Positions 34,279-44,252 are shown, counted from the first letter of the stretch. The stretch is DNA of 64,000 bases from Melastoma dodecandrum (GCA_029817715.1 JARUPY010000474.1:5518001-5582000), one strand, 5' to 3'. The notes: a model not told the origin generated them from the letters alone. Translations and numbers: made by a program.

Positions 34279-34677
34279 TTACTTACTAACAGCAACTACA
34301 TAGGCTAAAATACCAACTACCGAAAGTAAAACACAACACAACAACATATATCTATTCGCATCAGCCTTCAATATCTCGATTTTCGCATTCGCTTTGATCA
34401 ATTCCATCTCCGTCTTCCGCAATTTAGCCTCAAAAGCAGCAACATTGACTACCTTCTCACTCTCCGAAACAATACCACCATGAACAAAGTCAATCCATTG
34501 AAAAAATCCACATCCACCTAATTCTTTGTAACGAGGACATCCATAATATCTTCGACCGAAATTTTTCGCAGTTGAAGCAGTTTTAGCAATGCACTCCATT
34601 CCACAATGACAGAAAACATGACTACTCATGACATTGCTAGAAGAGCTTCTGGATGAACAACTTTTGTTGAATCCCAT
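34279..34677 (-). CDS. GRF-type zinc-finger protein with coiled coil and membrane anchor, MULE-borne
   Basis: From ATG 34677 the product has 132 residues. After a Ser-rich start comes the GRF zinc finger CHCGMECIAKTASTAKNFGR and then RYYGCPRYKELGGCGFFQW (about residues 23-65, with the Cys/His pattern of the family). A coiled coil follows (FEAKLRKTEMELIKANAKIE), then a C-terminal hydrophobic helix (YMLLCCVLLSVVGILAYVV). The frame is intact. A leader intron (about 34698-34950, GTAAGT...CTAG) would place the promoter in the right TIR, mirroring the transposase gene. GRF fingers bind single-stranded nucleic acid in other proteins. Plant proteins of this layout are often found in transposon-rich DNA. 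Function here is unknown; it could be the accessory gene of the MULE, or a captured gene. Confidence 0.8.
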   Translation of the reverse strand: MGFNKSCSSRSSSSNVMSSHVFCHCGMECIAKTASTAKNFGRRYYGCPRYKELGGCGFFQWIDFVHGGIVSESEKVVNVAAFEAKLRKTEMELIKANAKIEILKADANRYMLLCCVLLSVVGILAYVVAVSK

Positions 34678-35081
34678 CACCGAGCGAACCTCAAGAGCTA
34701 GTAAAACAAGGCAGATAGAAAAACTTACCCAATATATCAACAAAATATCATCGTCAGGGGTGGCAAGGCAGAAGGGTATACGTACAGAAATACCAGCAGG
34801 GCAGGGCAGGGCAGAAGGGTATACGCACAGAAAAACTTAGCCAATATACAGAAATACCAGCAGGGCAGAAGGGTACTCAAATTACAAAAGAGAATCTACC
34901 CACATACAGAATCGACAACCCAAATTACAAACCAAAACAGAAAAACTTACCAGCAGGGCAGAAGGAAGGAAGAAGGTTGTGGGAAATGAAGGACATAATC
35001 GGATGGAGGGAGGTGATGCTTGCGAAAGGAAGGAAGTTGATCAAAGAAGGGATTGATCAAAGCGAATGTGTTTAGGGACAG

Positions 35082-35382
35082 ATGAAGGGATGATGTAGGA
35101 TTCGTCTGTCCCTGAACACATAAGAAGCTAGGGCAAAAAAATTTGGGCGATTCGGGTGAATTTAGGGAGGAAATTCGATCTAAGAGGGGAGAGGGGATAG
35201 ACGGAGTTTAATGACGGTGTTTTAGCCACGTGGGATCCACGTCAGTCGCCGTTAGTGGACGGGTAGACAGAGGCTACAGATGATATAACCGCGGTAGTTT
35301 GTATCCTATTTAGATGCGTTTCAAAGTATGGGCTATATCGGAAAAAACGGCAAAAGTACATGACATATTTGATAATTAGGCC
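35082..35382. repeat. Right TIR of the inner MULE
   Basis: Partner of 30288-30588; promoter side of the GRF gene. 34743-35081 between holds GGGCAGAAGGGTA repeats and the gene leader. Confidence 0.88.
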
Positions 35383-35391
35383 TAAAAAGTA

Positions 35392-35486
35392 ACGTAACAA
35401 GTTTGAGATATATTGAGATATTATGTAAACGATGAGATAAATAGAAAAAAATATGTATAATTTAGGATAAATCGTATAATTTGACC
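35392..35486. repeat. Right TIR of outer MULE, terminal segment
   Basis: Final 95 bp of the right TIR after the inner MULE and its second TSD copy (35383-35391). It ends at TTTGACC and is followed by the 9-bp TSD of the outer MULE. More diverged from the left end than the other segments. Confidence 0.78.
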
Positions 35487-35544
35487 TAAAATAAATAAAT
35501 ACATTGAGTGAATTATTATTTTTTAAGTACTTGTGGAAAAGGAA

Positions 35545-35822
35545 TCGAGGGGCTGTCTGCTGTGTTATGTTCTGTCGGTGTGCTGTGAACCATCGAAAAG
35601 CCCTAGGTTTTGTGAATTTTGCTTTAAGAAAATGAGTACCCCTTTTTTCTCCATCTATTTTTTTTTTAAATTTGAATTTTATCTGTCTTCCGGTCTTTAG
35701 GAACTTTCTCGGATCTCTCCTTCTTTTTCTCCCTCCTTGCGCGGTCATGTGAGGGGATGAACCCCAGACCTTCATTTCCCCCGCTTTTCTGGATCTGGGT
35801 TTGCTTCGTTTCCCCCGAAAGG
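35545..35822 (+). other. 5' untranslated exon of the membrane-protein gene
   Basis: A pyrimidine-rich leader (CTCCTTCTTTTTCTCCCTCC) ends in a consensus donor AAAG|GTACGA at 35822/35823. The next acceptor is GTTGCAG at 36019. The start is approximate. It begins only about 50-60 bp after the outer MULE TSD, so the MULE sits in the promoter region. Confidence 0.5.
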
Positions 35823-36091
35823 TACGATCTTTATCCCTCCCACGTTGTTACTTTTACTGGGTTGTGTTTCATGCAGGGGTTTCCTCTGTTGTTGTTGCTG
35901 TTTGGGATGATGGTGATTGAGGTTCGATGACTGTTGGAGGTTATTATTTGGAATTTGTTGTCACGAAGGCTGCGGGGAAAGTTTTTTGGAGGTTGACAGG
36001 GCTTTCTGTTTGGTTGCAGTGCGGATGATCCTCGCTTGAGTAGTAGAAGCAGTCTGTGGGTGCTTAGATTGGTGGTGTTGTTGAGGTGGAA

Positions 36092-36202
36092 ATGGATCGT
36101 GCCCCCGCGAAAGAGGGAGACTCGGGCGTTGGGATTCGGATTCGGAGGAGTTGAATGTCAAGGCAGTCCATGTTGCGGGAAGTCGGGAGGAGTTGGGCTT
36201 AG
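36092..36202 (+). promoter_or_regulatory. Two abutting upstream ORFs
   Basis: 36092-36154 encodes 20 residues (MDRAPAKEGDSG...) and stops immediately before the ATG of a second upstream ORF, 36155-36202 (15 residues, MSRQSMLREVGRSWA). The second starts MSRQ like the main product, because the start region is duplicated. They may lower translation of the main frame. Confidence 0.55.
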
Positions 36203-36226
36203 TTTGGGATTCGGATTCGGAGTTGA

Positions 36227-36932
36227 ATGTCAAGGCAGGCCGAATGTTGTGGTATGTGGGGAGGATATGGCGAGAAAGGAATACAAGAAATCGAGCAGCA
36301 AAAAGCGTCCAGGCCACCTCGGCCACCGAGGGCTCCTTCCCTGGACACTGCTGACCAGAAGCTGATGAGGGAGATTACCGAGTATGCGATGTTGAAACGC
36401 GCCAGGATAGAACGGATGAATGCCTTGAAGAAGGAGAGGAATGCAGAGACAGGTTCAGGATTGTCGAGCGGCAATGCAATTGCTTTGGTTTTTACCATGC
36501 TTTTCATCCTTATTATGCTATTCCATGGTAATTTCTTTGGGTGGAATCATTTGATTCTTATGCCACATTGCTCGTATATGATTTGGCTCAGTTTGCTGAT
36601 AATATGCCCTGATGATTTGGTGGTCATATATTGCAGGATGCCCGCCGAGCGTAAAACCTTCTGTCATTAGTTTCGAAGGTTCTCCCGAGTCAGCTGGGTT
36701 CCATGACAAAGATTCGATTTCCTCCCGTTATGGTCCTATAATGTTAGCGAGTTACGACCATGGACCTTCATATGGAAGCACGCCCAGGTACCCTCGATTT
36801 TTCTGTTCATAAATTCTTAATTCCTGGATTTAGGCACCACGGCTAACCTCTATGTTATTTGCCTTTTGTAGCTCGACAGAGGAAGTGGCCGATGAAAGGC
36901 TACCTAACAAGCAGACCAAGGCTTTCCAGTGA
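36227..36932 (+). CDS. Small single-pass membrane protein, unknown function, three coding exons
   Basis: Coding exons 36227-36527, 36637-36787 and 36872-36932, all with GT-AG borders, give 170 residues ending NKQTKAFQ. The layout is a Pro-rich region (RPPRPPRAPSLD), a charged helix (EITEYAMLKRARIERMNALK), one membrane helix (AIALVFTMLFILIMLFHG, about residues 84-101), then a Ser/Pro-rich tail (SVISFEGSPESAGFHDKDSI). An in-frame TGA directly precedes the ATG at 36227, so this start is forced unless an upstream exon joins. I believe uncharacterised plant homologues of this kind exist but cannot name one. Two upstream ORFs precede it (see findings). Probably a working gene. Confidence 0.75.
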
Positions 36933-37453
36933 CCAAACGCCCAAACTTTGGCCTGTACAGTTTCATAGGGTAAAATTTCCCCATCATGTTCATTGTGACG
37001 TAAGAGTTGGGGAGGTATTATCGAGTTTTGTTTCTGAGATCTATTGCGTGTTGCATGGCACGTCTTGGGTGGGATACTCACCCTTCCTCGGCTAGTTACC
37101 ATCTGGTCGAAAATAATCCCTGCGAGTAGATAGTTCCTTAATACTGTTCAGCTTTGTTCAGCTATGATACACAAGTTAATGAGTGACCTTCTCGCCCTGC
37201 TTCGAATCCTCGGTCCTGACTTTTGGAGTAATCTATTTCCATAAACCGGACGGGACGGCAGGATTCAACATCGGGTCAGTCATTCGGAAACATGCGCTTC
37301 ATATGCTCTGTTCCATTTTTGCAAATCAAAGGTTATAATAGGGATTGATGTGTATAAACATGACAAACCAGATAATGCAGCCTCGCTTGGTATGCACCCT
37401 GTTCTAGGGACCCCAGCCAAGCCCGTGCCGATTCCTCGAGCTTGATCGTGAGA
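36933..37453. other. 3' untranslated and intergenic stretch
   Basis: Likely 3' UTR of the membrane-protein gene, then spacer to the tail-to-tail inhibitor pseudogene. No other gene seen. Confidence 0.5.
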
Positions 37454-38026
37454 CTAACCTATCTGTAGTAACTTGATGATCGCATCTGCCACGTCACAAA
37501 GCTCTCTGACCATTTTCTTATGATCAGCCAGCGGCGGTCCTTTTGTTCCCGACCGCTTTTGTGCATGCGTCCGCCTGGTCCCCTGCATCCAACAGACAAT
37601 AGATGCATCCAACAGAGAATAGCGAGTGAACCATATTTGCTCTCGTCGAGTGCCTGAATCGCCTGTGGGATCATGTACTTCACCACAGGGATGTACATTT
37701 ATGCGCACTAGTCCAGCAGCCCTCAATTCCTGGGTCAGCCATCCGGTTCACAATGCCTCTACCAAACTCAACAAGTCACTTGCCTCGGCCAGTGCTGAAC
37801 CGACAATCACATCAGCCAAACCACAGACATCCGTGAAGGAACTACCGTTCCCATACAACAGTATTATCGTTCTGCAGAGATCATAGTAGGGCGTCTCCTT
37901 GCAGCTACAATCGATCAAACTGGCACCACCCTTCGACGCGACTTTGCACGACTCCTGCAGAGGAGCCAACAGGAGAACTACCACAACAAGGAGGAAGAGA
38001 GGTGCGGACACCACGGAAATCGTCAT
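37454..38026 (-). pseudogene. Pectin-methylesterase/invertase inhibitor-like pseudogene
   Basis: Read leftward from 38026: a signal-peptide-like start (APLFLLVVVVLLLAPLQ), then a Cys-containing region (LIDCSCKETPYYDLCRTII). After one or more frameshifts there are pieces near 37650 (YMIPQAIQALDESKYGSL, SLLDAS) and the family C-terminus (HKKMVRELCDVADAIIKLLQ) in a third frame. The conserved pieces are in order but not in one frame, so it is a broken member of the same family as the intact gene at 38273-38806. The two are 250 bp apart and same-strand, a tandem pair. Confidence 0.75.
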
Positions 38027-38272
38027 CAGAGCGGATTCTTCCGTGAATGGGAATCAACGATCGCGACAAATGTCCATCATTTTCACACTAGCTCATATTA
38101 CTATGTGATCCACAATTAAATACACGTATAGGTGTAACTAATTATTTGCTAATTAGACACCAAGCTTACATAATTGCATGGGGCTTAATTTCACAAAACT
38201 ACAAGTTTATTTCATTTGGCGAAGTTCGGGAAGTCTAATACTATCACATAGACTCGAACATGGGGTGAAACT

Positions 38273-38806
38273 TCACAGCAAAGACTGAGCGATGGACGCG
38301 ACGACGGAGGCCGCCTTATGGATGAAGTCGTTCTCGCCACTCAACGGGGACTTCGACCCCTTAAACCCGTCCTCGCAGGCGAGGACCTCATTGGCTGCGT
38401 CCGTCATGTACTGCTGAGCGAACTTGTAATCGCCCTTTACCAATGAATCCTTGCTCGCAGGGACCATACCTATCACCATCGCCTCGTACACGTCCTCGCA
38501 GTACGACAACGCCTTCTTTGCCCTCGGGTCTCGAGTACTGGGGACCAGGGCCTTGGCCTTGGCGAGGGCTGACTCGGCTTTCGACCCAACACGGCTCGCC
38601 ATGATCAGGCCCAAGGCTTGCGGGCTACGGGCGCCAGATACCCGGGGGTCAGACATGAGGGCGGATGCGCAAAACGACGGGAAGGATGTCCTCTTGCATG
38701 TCTGGTCGACGACTACGAGGTTGTTGGGACGTGATGAATGTGTGAGAGATGGGTGGATTGTAAGGACAAGGACGATGAAGCTAATCATGCGACTAAGAGG
38801 CTTCAT
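38273..38806 (-). CDS. Pectin methylesterase / invertase inhibitor (PMEI) domain protein
   Basis: 177 residues from ATG 38806. Signal peptide MKPLSRMISFIVLVLTIHPS. Four family cysteines are present: VDQTCKRTSFPSFCASAL (first disulfide pair), ALSYCEDVYEAM and NEVLACEDGFKG (second pair). The central helices (QALGLIMASRVGSKAESALA) and C-terminal ASVVASIAQSLL fit the four-helix bundle. The length is normal. The ATG at 38881 is in frame, but it lies 15 bp upstream of the TATA box at 38856-38865, so 38806 is preferred; it also gives a clean signal peptide. Predicted secreted cell-wall protein that blocks pectin methylesterase or acid invertase; which one cannot be told from sequence. Looks intact. 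Confidence 0.87.
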   Translation of the reverse strand: MKPLSRMISFIVLVLTIHPSLTHSSRPNNLVVVDQTCKRTSFPSFCASALMSDPRVSGARSPQALGLIMASRVGSKAESALAKAKALVPSTRDPRAKKALSYCEDVYEAMVIGMVPASKDSLVKGDYKFAQQYMTDAANEVLACEDGFKGSKSPLSGENDFIHKAASVVASIAQSLL

Positions 38807-38855
38807 AGCGTGTTGTGTGATTGACGCACCGAATGAGTTCCAAGGCCCTCGACGA

Positions 38856-38865
38856 GTATTTATAG
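38856..38865 (-). promoter_or_regulatory. TATA box of the PMEI gene
   Basis: The minus strand reads CTATAAATAC, 50 bp upstream of the chosen ATG, giving a leader of about 20-25 nt. Confidence 0.7.
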
Positions 38866-38881
38866 TGGGACGACTTTCCAT

Positions 38882-40860
38882 ATCATATACTCTATAAAAT
38901 TATACATTTCATACAAAAGTTGAGCTTTCCTTTATAAATATACGTAAGGTTAAAATTTTCATTTTAGAGTTTAAAATCGGTATTTCAAATACTGAGTTGC
39001 CTAAAAACATTTAAAAAATTAATCAATAAATTTTAAAAAAATTAAACTCGATATTAATATCAATTTAAGAATATTAATCAACAAAAGTTCAAAATTTTCT
39101 ATTCGCAAAATATTTTTATGAACTGAAATGAAATATTAATCAACACTAAAATGAAATATGATCATGTTGTACTAACATTCCGACAAGATTAGGTTTTGGA
39201 AGGAGACGTCTACGTGGCCCCACAGGAGACAAAGTTCGTCTTGATAAATCCTCGTCTCCAATAATAAAAAATTCCGACAGGCAGATAATTAAAAAAAGAG
39301 TTAGAGGATTAGAGCCATAATCCATGCAAGTTGACGTTTATAGTAAATCATTCCCTCTATTCGTGTTGAATTCACGTGTTGGTTCGTACTAAGACTCTCC
39401 CGACAACAGTTTTCTACGAGCATTCGTTTCTTTTAATCAGATCCGGGTAATAATTTAATTAATCGAGAGATGAGTAAAATTTTACTGAAATTATTATTAT
39501 TGTTATTATTTATTTCTTTCTTTCTCTTTGTGTTCAGAGAGAAGAAAGAAAGATAAGTATTGATAAAGGTGAAGAGATTAAAACAATGATTTGGACCCAA
39601 CTTTTTATCATTAAAGTGGAGATGGAAAAGATGGATACCCGATGGCGTGAAAAAAAATCAAAAATTAAAAGAAGCAGAAAGAGAAGTGAAGTGATGGGGT
39701 GGTCGTAAAGCGAAAGGAGTACGTGTTTATCTCTTGACGTTTTCTTTTATAATTCAAATAGTTGTGATGCACCCAATGATTTGATTTGGGCACCGCAAAA
39801 ATGCCTCATACTGTTGTGTACGTCTTTTTAATCTTTTTATAGCCGTGTGATCGATTTCGCGTTCGATAATAAAAGAAGAAAAATATATTTTTCGAATTTT
39901 TATAGTTCGATCGATTGTAAATAAAAAAAATTTATCATTTTCGTTCTATTTGAAAATTTTTAAATCGAAACGAATTTTCTTATAATAATTATAGAAAAAT
40001 TCTTCCGACATGGACTTCATTATGTTCAGGAAAATTCGTATCAGAAGGTTTCCGTATAAATTTCTTGTACGATACATGAGAGGTTCTCATCACATTAAGT
40101 TTGTTTTGTTCACGAAAGTTCGTGACAAAATATTATAATATAAAATTTTCTGATATTAATTACAAGGAAATTTTTCGAGTTAAAGGAAGTTTGCATTAGT
40201 GGATTTAAATATAAAGAATTTGAAAGAAAAAAAAAATAAACTTCTTGTTTGATCGACCCCAAAATGAATAGGGATTGATCAAACAAGACCGATGTGCGTA
40301 GCGTGTGCGCTGCATTTTAGTGGCACTTCTTCAATGATTTTGATTCGGATGGTTTTGTAGTGATTTTGTGTCCGCTACATAAACACAAACCTAAAATGAT
40401 AAGTTTCATATTTTTTTGGTTTGGTTGAATCTCTCGTTAACATCATCAGGATGAGGTTATGAGAGATTAGGTGTCTATTTTCTTTTGGGTGCACAATTTC
40501 GATACGTTGGTTTGTTTCCTTGTCGTGTCCAACGAAATGGACTCACTCAATCATTTATTTTGTTTCGGTTAGATTTCCTATTCATCGAATTCTCCCATCA
40601 CCTCTTATTGTTCTGTAGTGGGACACGTATATGAATAATAGTCTCTCATCATATTATTGTTTTAAAGAGTTTTCCGTCACGTCTCTTATACTTTTATATT
40701 TTTTTTTATTTTTTGGAAAATTAGATTTAAAACTATAATTACTAACACAATAGATCACTCAAGCCGAGTGGAGAAAATATTTTGTAGGCTTAGTATAAGA
40801 GACCACGTGATATAACCGAATGAAACCAATGCGTTAGCTCTCTTTGTCATTTCGCCTGCT
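38882..40860. other. AT-rich intergenic spacer
   Basis: About 2 kb of AT-rich sequence with poly-A/T runs and no open frame of note. It includes the PMEI promoter at its left end. I see no repeats with clear ends in it. Confidence 0.6.
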
Positions 40861-42143
40861 AGTCGCACTCAGTCATCGCTAACACGCCCAAGTTCGCAGA
40901 GCGGTGCGATGCTGCCCAAGTAGATGGAACCGACGCGAAGAAAATTGTGCGAGCGTGGACTCCCCGTCGAGCAGCAAGAATGACTTTTCGCTAAGACAAT
41001 GGAATAACCTTTACATATGAAAGTGAGTTGATAATAAAAGATGTTCGATTTTACAAACCTGCTCTTCCGCGATGCACTAACCATTGTATAATCTCGGGAT
41101 CAACCTCAGTAATCGCGCAGGAGGTCTCTAGTTTGTGTAACACAACCTTTCCAATCAAACCTGTGAGAAAATTCTCTCCCCTGCCTTCTGGTACCTCTGT
41201 TTTTTATCAGACAAAGGAGGAGTCAGGGCCGAGGACCCACGAAAGCTGTGAATTCTGATCATGTTGGACAGAGGTTGAACAGACTGTTGGATCAACTCGA
41301 ACAAGCTCCAAAGGCTGGTACTTCGAACCCGATGCTCCATAGCATGTGCATTCGTAATTTCTCAGCAATCTGGGAGTATGACCCAGTGATGCAAAAGATC
41401 CCCACGGGGTGGTATGTGTTAAAGGGGTAAAATGCTCATCCACAAATAATCGTCCCTATGCGGCATCGCACTCACACTTTAGTACGACCAGCCACTTATC
41501 TCACACCCAGTGGGAGCCTTTGTTTCTATCTAGCGTTCCCTTTGAGAAAACCCAATCTTTTATTTAGAACTCTGAATGTACAACCCTCTATGTTGGCCTA
41601 CGCCCATTTACAAGCCTTCTTACAAGGGTCGTGTCTATTCACGAAACTATACAACCATTCCCAGGGGTACCACAAATGACCACCCTCTAATACCCTTTGG
41701 GTCTCACCCTTTAAGTATTTGCGCCCCTTACATGTCTTGTGGCTATCCAAGGGGAACCCACCCAAGGAACACACCATTTCACCAACACCACCCTCTCAAG
41801 GGTCATATCCTTTCATGCGCGCCCCTCACAAAGTCACGCGTCCATTGCTCGTGCTTCTTCACAAACCTTGCTCATGAGACTGCCCACGAACATCCCTCAA
41901 GCCTCCGTGTTTGAGCATTCTAGTCACGTTGCGCCTCGTACCCAACTTCACTGTCCAAGCACCGACTCGAACCTCACTTGATCCATCAAGAATTAACGAA
42001 TGTACCTATGCTTGCTGTTGTCCATGCGCTCCGATCCCATGGACATTGTCCAAGCAGCCTCGCTCAAGCATCCGTAGACGATGGGCACCGACCCTCTTCT
42101 TGTCCCCATGACAAACCTCCCCCACCAGAAAGAGTTGACGCCC
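40861..42143. other. Unassigned sequence, likely repeat-derived
   Basis: Short frames only. A plus-strand piece at 41248-41430 (GQRLNRLLDQLEQAPKAG, IWEYDPVMQKIPTGWYVLKG) looks protein-like but matches nothing I know. From 41440 to 42140 the sequence is CCA/CAC-rich and degenerate, and on the minus strand it follows the chromovirus gag below, so it may be the decayed remainder of that element. Confidence 0.3.
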
Positions 42144-42961
42144 TCATCGACACCCTTCCAAAGCATGAAACAGCCCGCGAGCCTTAGGATCCGTACCTAC
42201 ATGCTTTTCATTGTGCCAATCATCGTGTGATCCTTTCTCGTTAGTCACGTACCTTTTCCTTTGCTCGTTGCCCCATTCTATTCGGAGATCAACTAGAGCA
42301 TCCACAGTCGCAATTGCTGAGGGCAGGTCATGTACACCTCGCCACCTCAGTTCCAACTGTGCCCACGGTTGAAGTCTGTCAAGGAAGTTGAACAATCTGT
42401 CCGTCTCGGACATGTCCGCAATTTTCAGCATCAACGACGTGAAGTCCTTCACATATTCCCTCACGGTATTGGTTTGTTTGAGGCTCTTCATCTTCTCCAT
42501 CGCAACCCAACTCGAGTTACAAGGTTGAAATTGGTCCGCCAATTCTTTCTTGAGAGTTGCCCAAGTATCGATCGGTATCGCGCTATCAACACTTTCACTT
42601 TCTCGGGCACCCTTGTCGCTATGAAGTATTACTCCACGTCCCACAAGAAATTCTGCAACACTTTCGCATCGCGACACCCGTTAAAAGATTGAGGCTCGGA
42701 AGTCCTTACACATGAGCGTGCCTCTCCACCAACCATAGGAGAAGCCACTGCTCGCTTGAGGATCGTTATCTCTTTTTCCAAGTCCTCGTGTTGGCTACAC
42801 AATCTGTCCACCACCGCAATTAGCGAGTTGAGCGTGGTCTCAAGCCGTCCCATACCGGCCATCAACTCATCCAACTGTCCCATACCGGTCATCATCTCGT
42901 CTCGCCTCACTAAGATTGGGCTGGGATCCCGGGTCGAATACTCGCCAATCATTCTCTCCAA
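42144..42961 (-). pseudogene. Chromovirus gag remnant
   Basis: Read leftward from 42961: a coiled-coil start (MTGMGQLDELMAGMGRLETT, LCSQHEDLEKEITILKRAV), then SEPQSFNGCRDAKVLQNFLW. After a frameshift near 42629 the capsid-like core follows: IDTWATLKKELADQFQPCNS, MKSLKQTNTVREYVKDFTSL, LFNFLDRLQPWAQLELRWRG. These are the gag motifs of chromovirus Ty3/gypsy elements (Reina/Galadriel-like). There is no RT or LTR with it. The right end is cut off at the copia junction (42944-42976). Confidence 0.78.
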
Positions 42962-42976
42962 TCAGCCAATCATTCT

Positions 42977-43742
42977 GAAAAATGCCCAATCTGAAACTCA
43001 GTGCACAGGGAGAGACTCCAGCAGTTGATGCAAGCATGTATAGACAATTAGTGGGCAAGTTGATATACTTGGGAGTAACCAGGACAGATATAGCCTATGT
43101 TGTACAAATCCCGGCGCAGTTTATGGAGAAACGAAGGTCTGAGCATTGACAAGCTGAAAATCAAGTGCTTAGATATCTTAAAAGGACATTGGGAAGGGTA
43201 TTATGCCGTCCAGCTGGCCTGAAGTTCATTTACAAGCGCATGTGGATAGTGATTGGGGCAGATGTGCTTATACTAGGAGATCTTCGACTAGAAATTGTGT
43301 GTTTGTGGGAGATTCTTTAATAAGTTGGAAGTCGAAGAAGCAAGCCACCGTGTCCAGGAGCTCCAGTGAAGCTGAATACAGATCGATAGCAGCAGCGACA
43401 ACATAGCTGGTGTGGATAAAATCTTTGTTGAAGGATTTGGGAGTAGTGTTGACCAAGCCAGCAGCCCTTTATTGTGACAATTGTTTGACGATTCACTTGA
43501 GTAAGAACCGAGCGTTCCATGAGAGAACAAAACATCTGGAAATAGATTTGCATTTTGTAAGAGATAAAGTGATAAGTGAAAAAGTGGAGATCAGATATGT
43601 GAAAACGAAGCACCAAGCGGCTGATGTGCTCACTAAAGCTTTGCATCCAACTAGATTTTATTATTTGTTGAGCAAGATGGGTTTGTGTGATATTCACACA
43701 TCCCATCTTGAGGGGGAGGGTCAAAGAATGGGAAGTCAATGA
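42977..43742 (+). pseudogene. Ty1/copia pol remnant (RNase H and pol end)
   Basis: From the junction: YRQLVGKLIYLGVTRTDIAY, then a degenerate SDWG region with RRSSTRNCVFVGDSLISWKS, then KKQATVSRSSSEAEYRSIAA (RNase H core). The end follows with ALYCDNCLTIHLSKNRAFHE, RTKHLEIDLHFVRDKV and KHQAADVLTKALHPTRFYYL. The domain ends CDIHTSHLEGEGQ at a polypurine run (TTGAGGGGGAGGG, 43708-43720), where a 3' LTR would start. Frames shift near 43205 and a stop is at 43408. It is 5'-truncated. Confidence 0.85.
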
Positions 43743-44110
43743 CAGGAGAGCAGGAATTCAAGTGGTGATGAGCTGATGTAGGAAGTTGAAACAGAGGAAG
43801 AAGAGGAGCGTTTAGCAATGTGGAAGAAGATGAAGGCCTGAGTTGATGCAAATATGGAACGCTGAGATAAAATGAGAAGAGGGCCATGAAGTTCAGGTCC
43901 AATGTGATTAAAAGAGTGAGGATAGAAATGTAATTGCAAACGGGGTTTTTCCCTCACCATACACGGAGCAGAGACGACAGTGTGGTTGTTATAAAGGGAA
44001 ATGTACAGAATAACTGAAGACGAATGAAAATGATTGATTTTCTTTTTCTCTCGTTTATCTTCTTTTTCTTTATTTTTGGGTTTGTGTTGAAGACAATCTG
44101 GTATCCCTTG
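43722..44110 (+). other. Possible 3' LTR remnant of the copia fragment
   Basis: Follows the polypurine run directly and has a TTATAAAG box at 43988. A clear TG...CA pair and a TSD are missing, so the ends are uncertain. Confidence 0.3.
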
Positions 44111-44252
44111 CTAAGTAGCAGTCCAAGCATTGACCGTTGCACGCTCATGCTCGCTAAATCCGGCTAAAATTCTTGACGACAACTCAAATGCCACCACAAA
44201 TTCACAACCACAGCAGAAATTATGGAGAGGGTAGACCATACCTACTTACCGG

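Larger units (their letters stand above)
30288..35382. mobile_element. Inner MULE with two convergent genes
   Basis: 5,095 bp. The ends GGCCTAATTAGCAAATATGTC and GACATATTTGATAATTAGGCC are near-perfect inverses, and the TSD TAAAAAGTA is identical on both sides (30279-30287, 35383-35391). The TIRs are about 301 bp (30288-30588 and 35082-35382). It carries a MuDR-type transposase gene on the plus strand and a GRF-zinc-finger gene on the minus strand. Each is transcribed inward from a TIR. The identical TSD and similar TIRs suggest it is younger than the outer MULE. The transposase is broken, so the element is now non-autonomous. Confidence 0.92.
1688..35486. mobile_element. Outer non-autonomous MULE with doubled termini, hosting the whole left stack
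   Basis: The ends GGCTAAATTATCCG (1688) and its imperfect inverse ending TTTGACC (35486) are flanked by the identical 9-bp TSD TAAAATAAA (1679-1687 and 35487-35495). A 9-bp TSD with long terminal inverted repeats (TIRs) is the Mutator-superfamily signature. The left TIR is 1688-2116 (429 bp). The right TIR is cut into three parts (3342-3423, 30037-30287, 35392-35486) which together give 428 bp. Removing the Athila element, the inner MULE and one copy of each TSD leaves a native element of about 2,082 bp. No transposase is encoded in its own 1.2-kb interior, so it was mobilised in trans. It must predate both insertions in its right TIR. Confidence 0.85.

Noticed and set aside
34698..34728. A 31-nt GTAAGT...CTAG intron in the GRF gene leader
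   Set aside because: Too short for a plant intron; the donor at 34950 with the same acceptor is more likely.
36092..36154. ATG 36092 as the start of the membrane-protein gene
   Set aside because: Its frame stops after 20 codons and does not join the main frame by any good splice sites.
38807..38881. Extended PMEI start at 38881
   Set aside because: It would lie upstream of the TATA box and put about 25 residues in front of a clean signal peptide.
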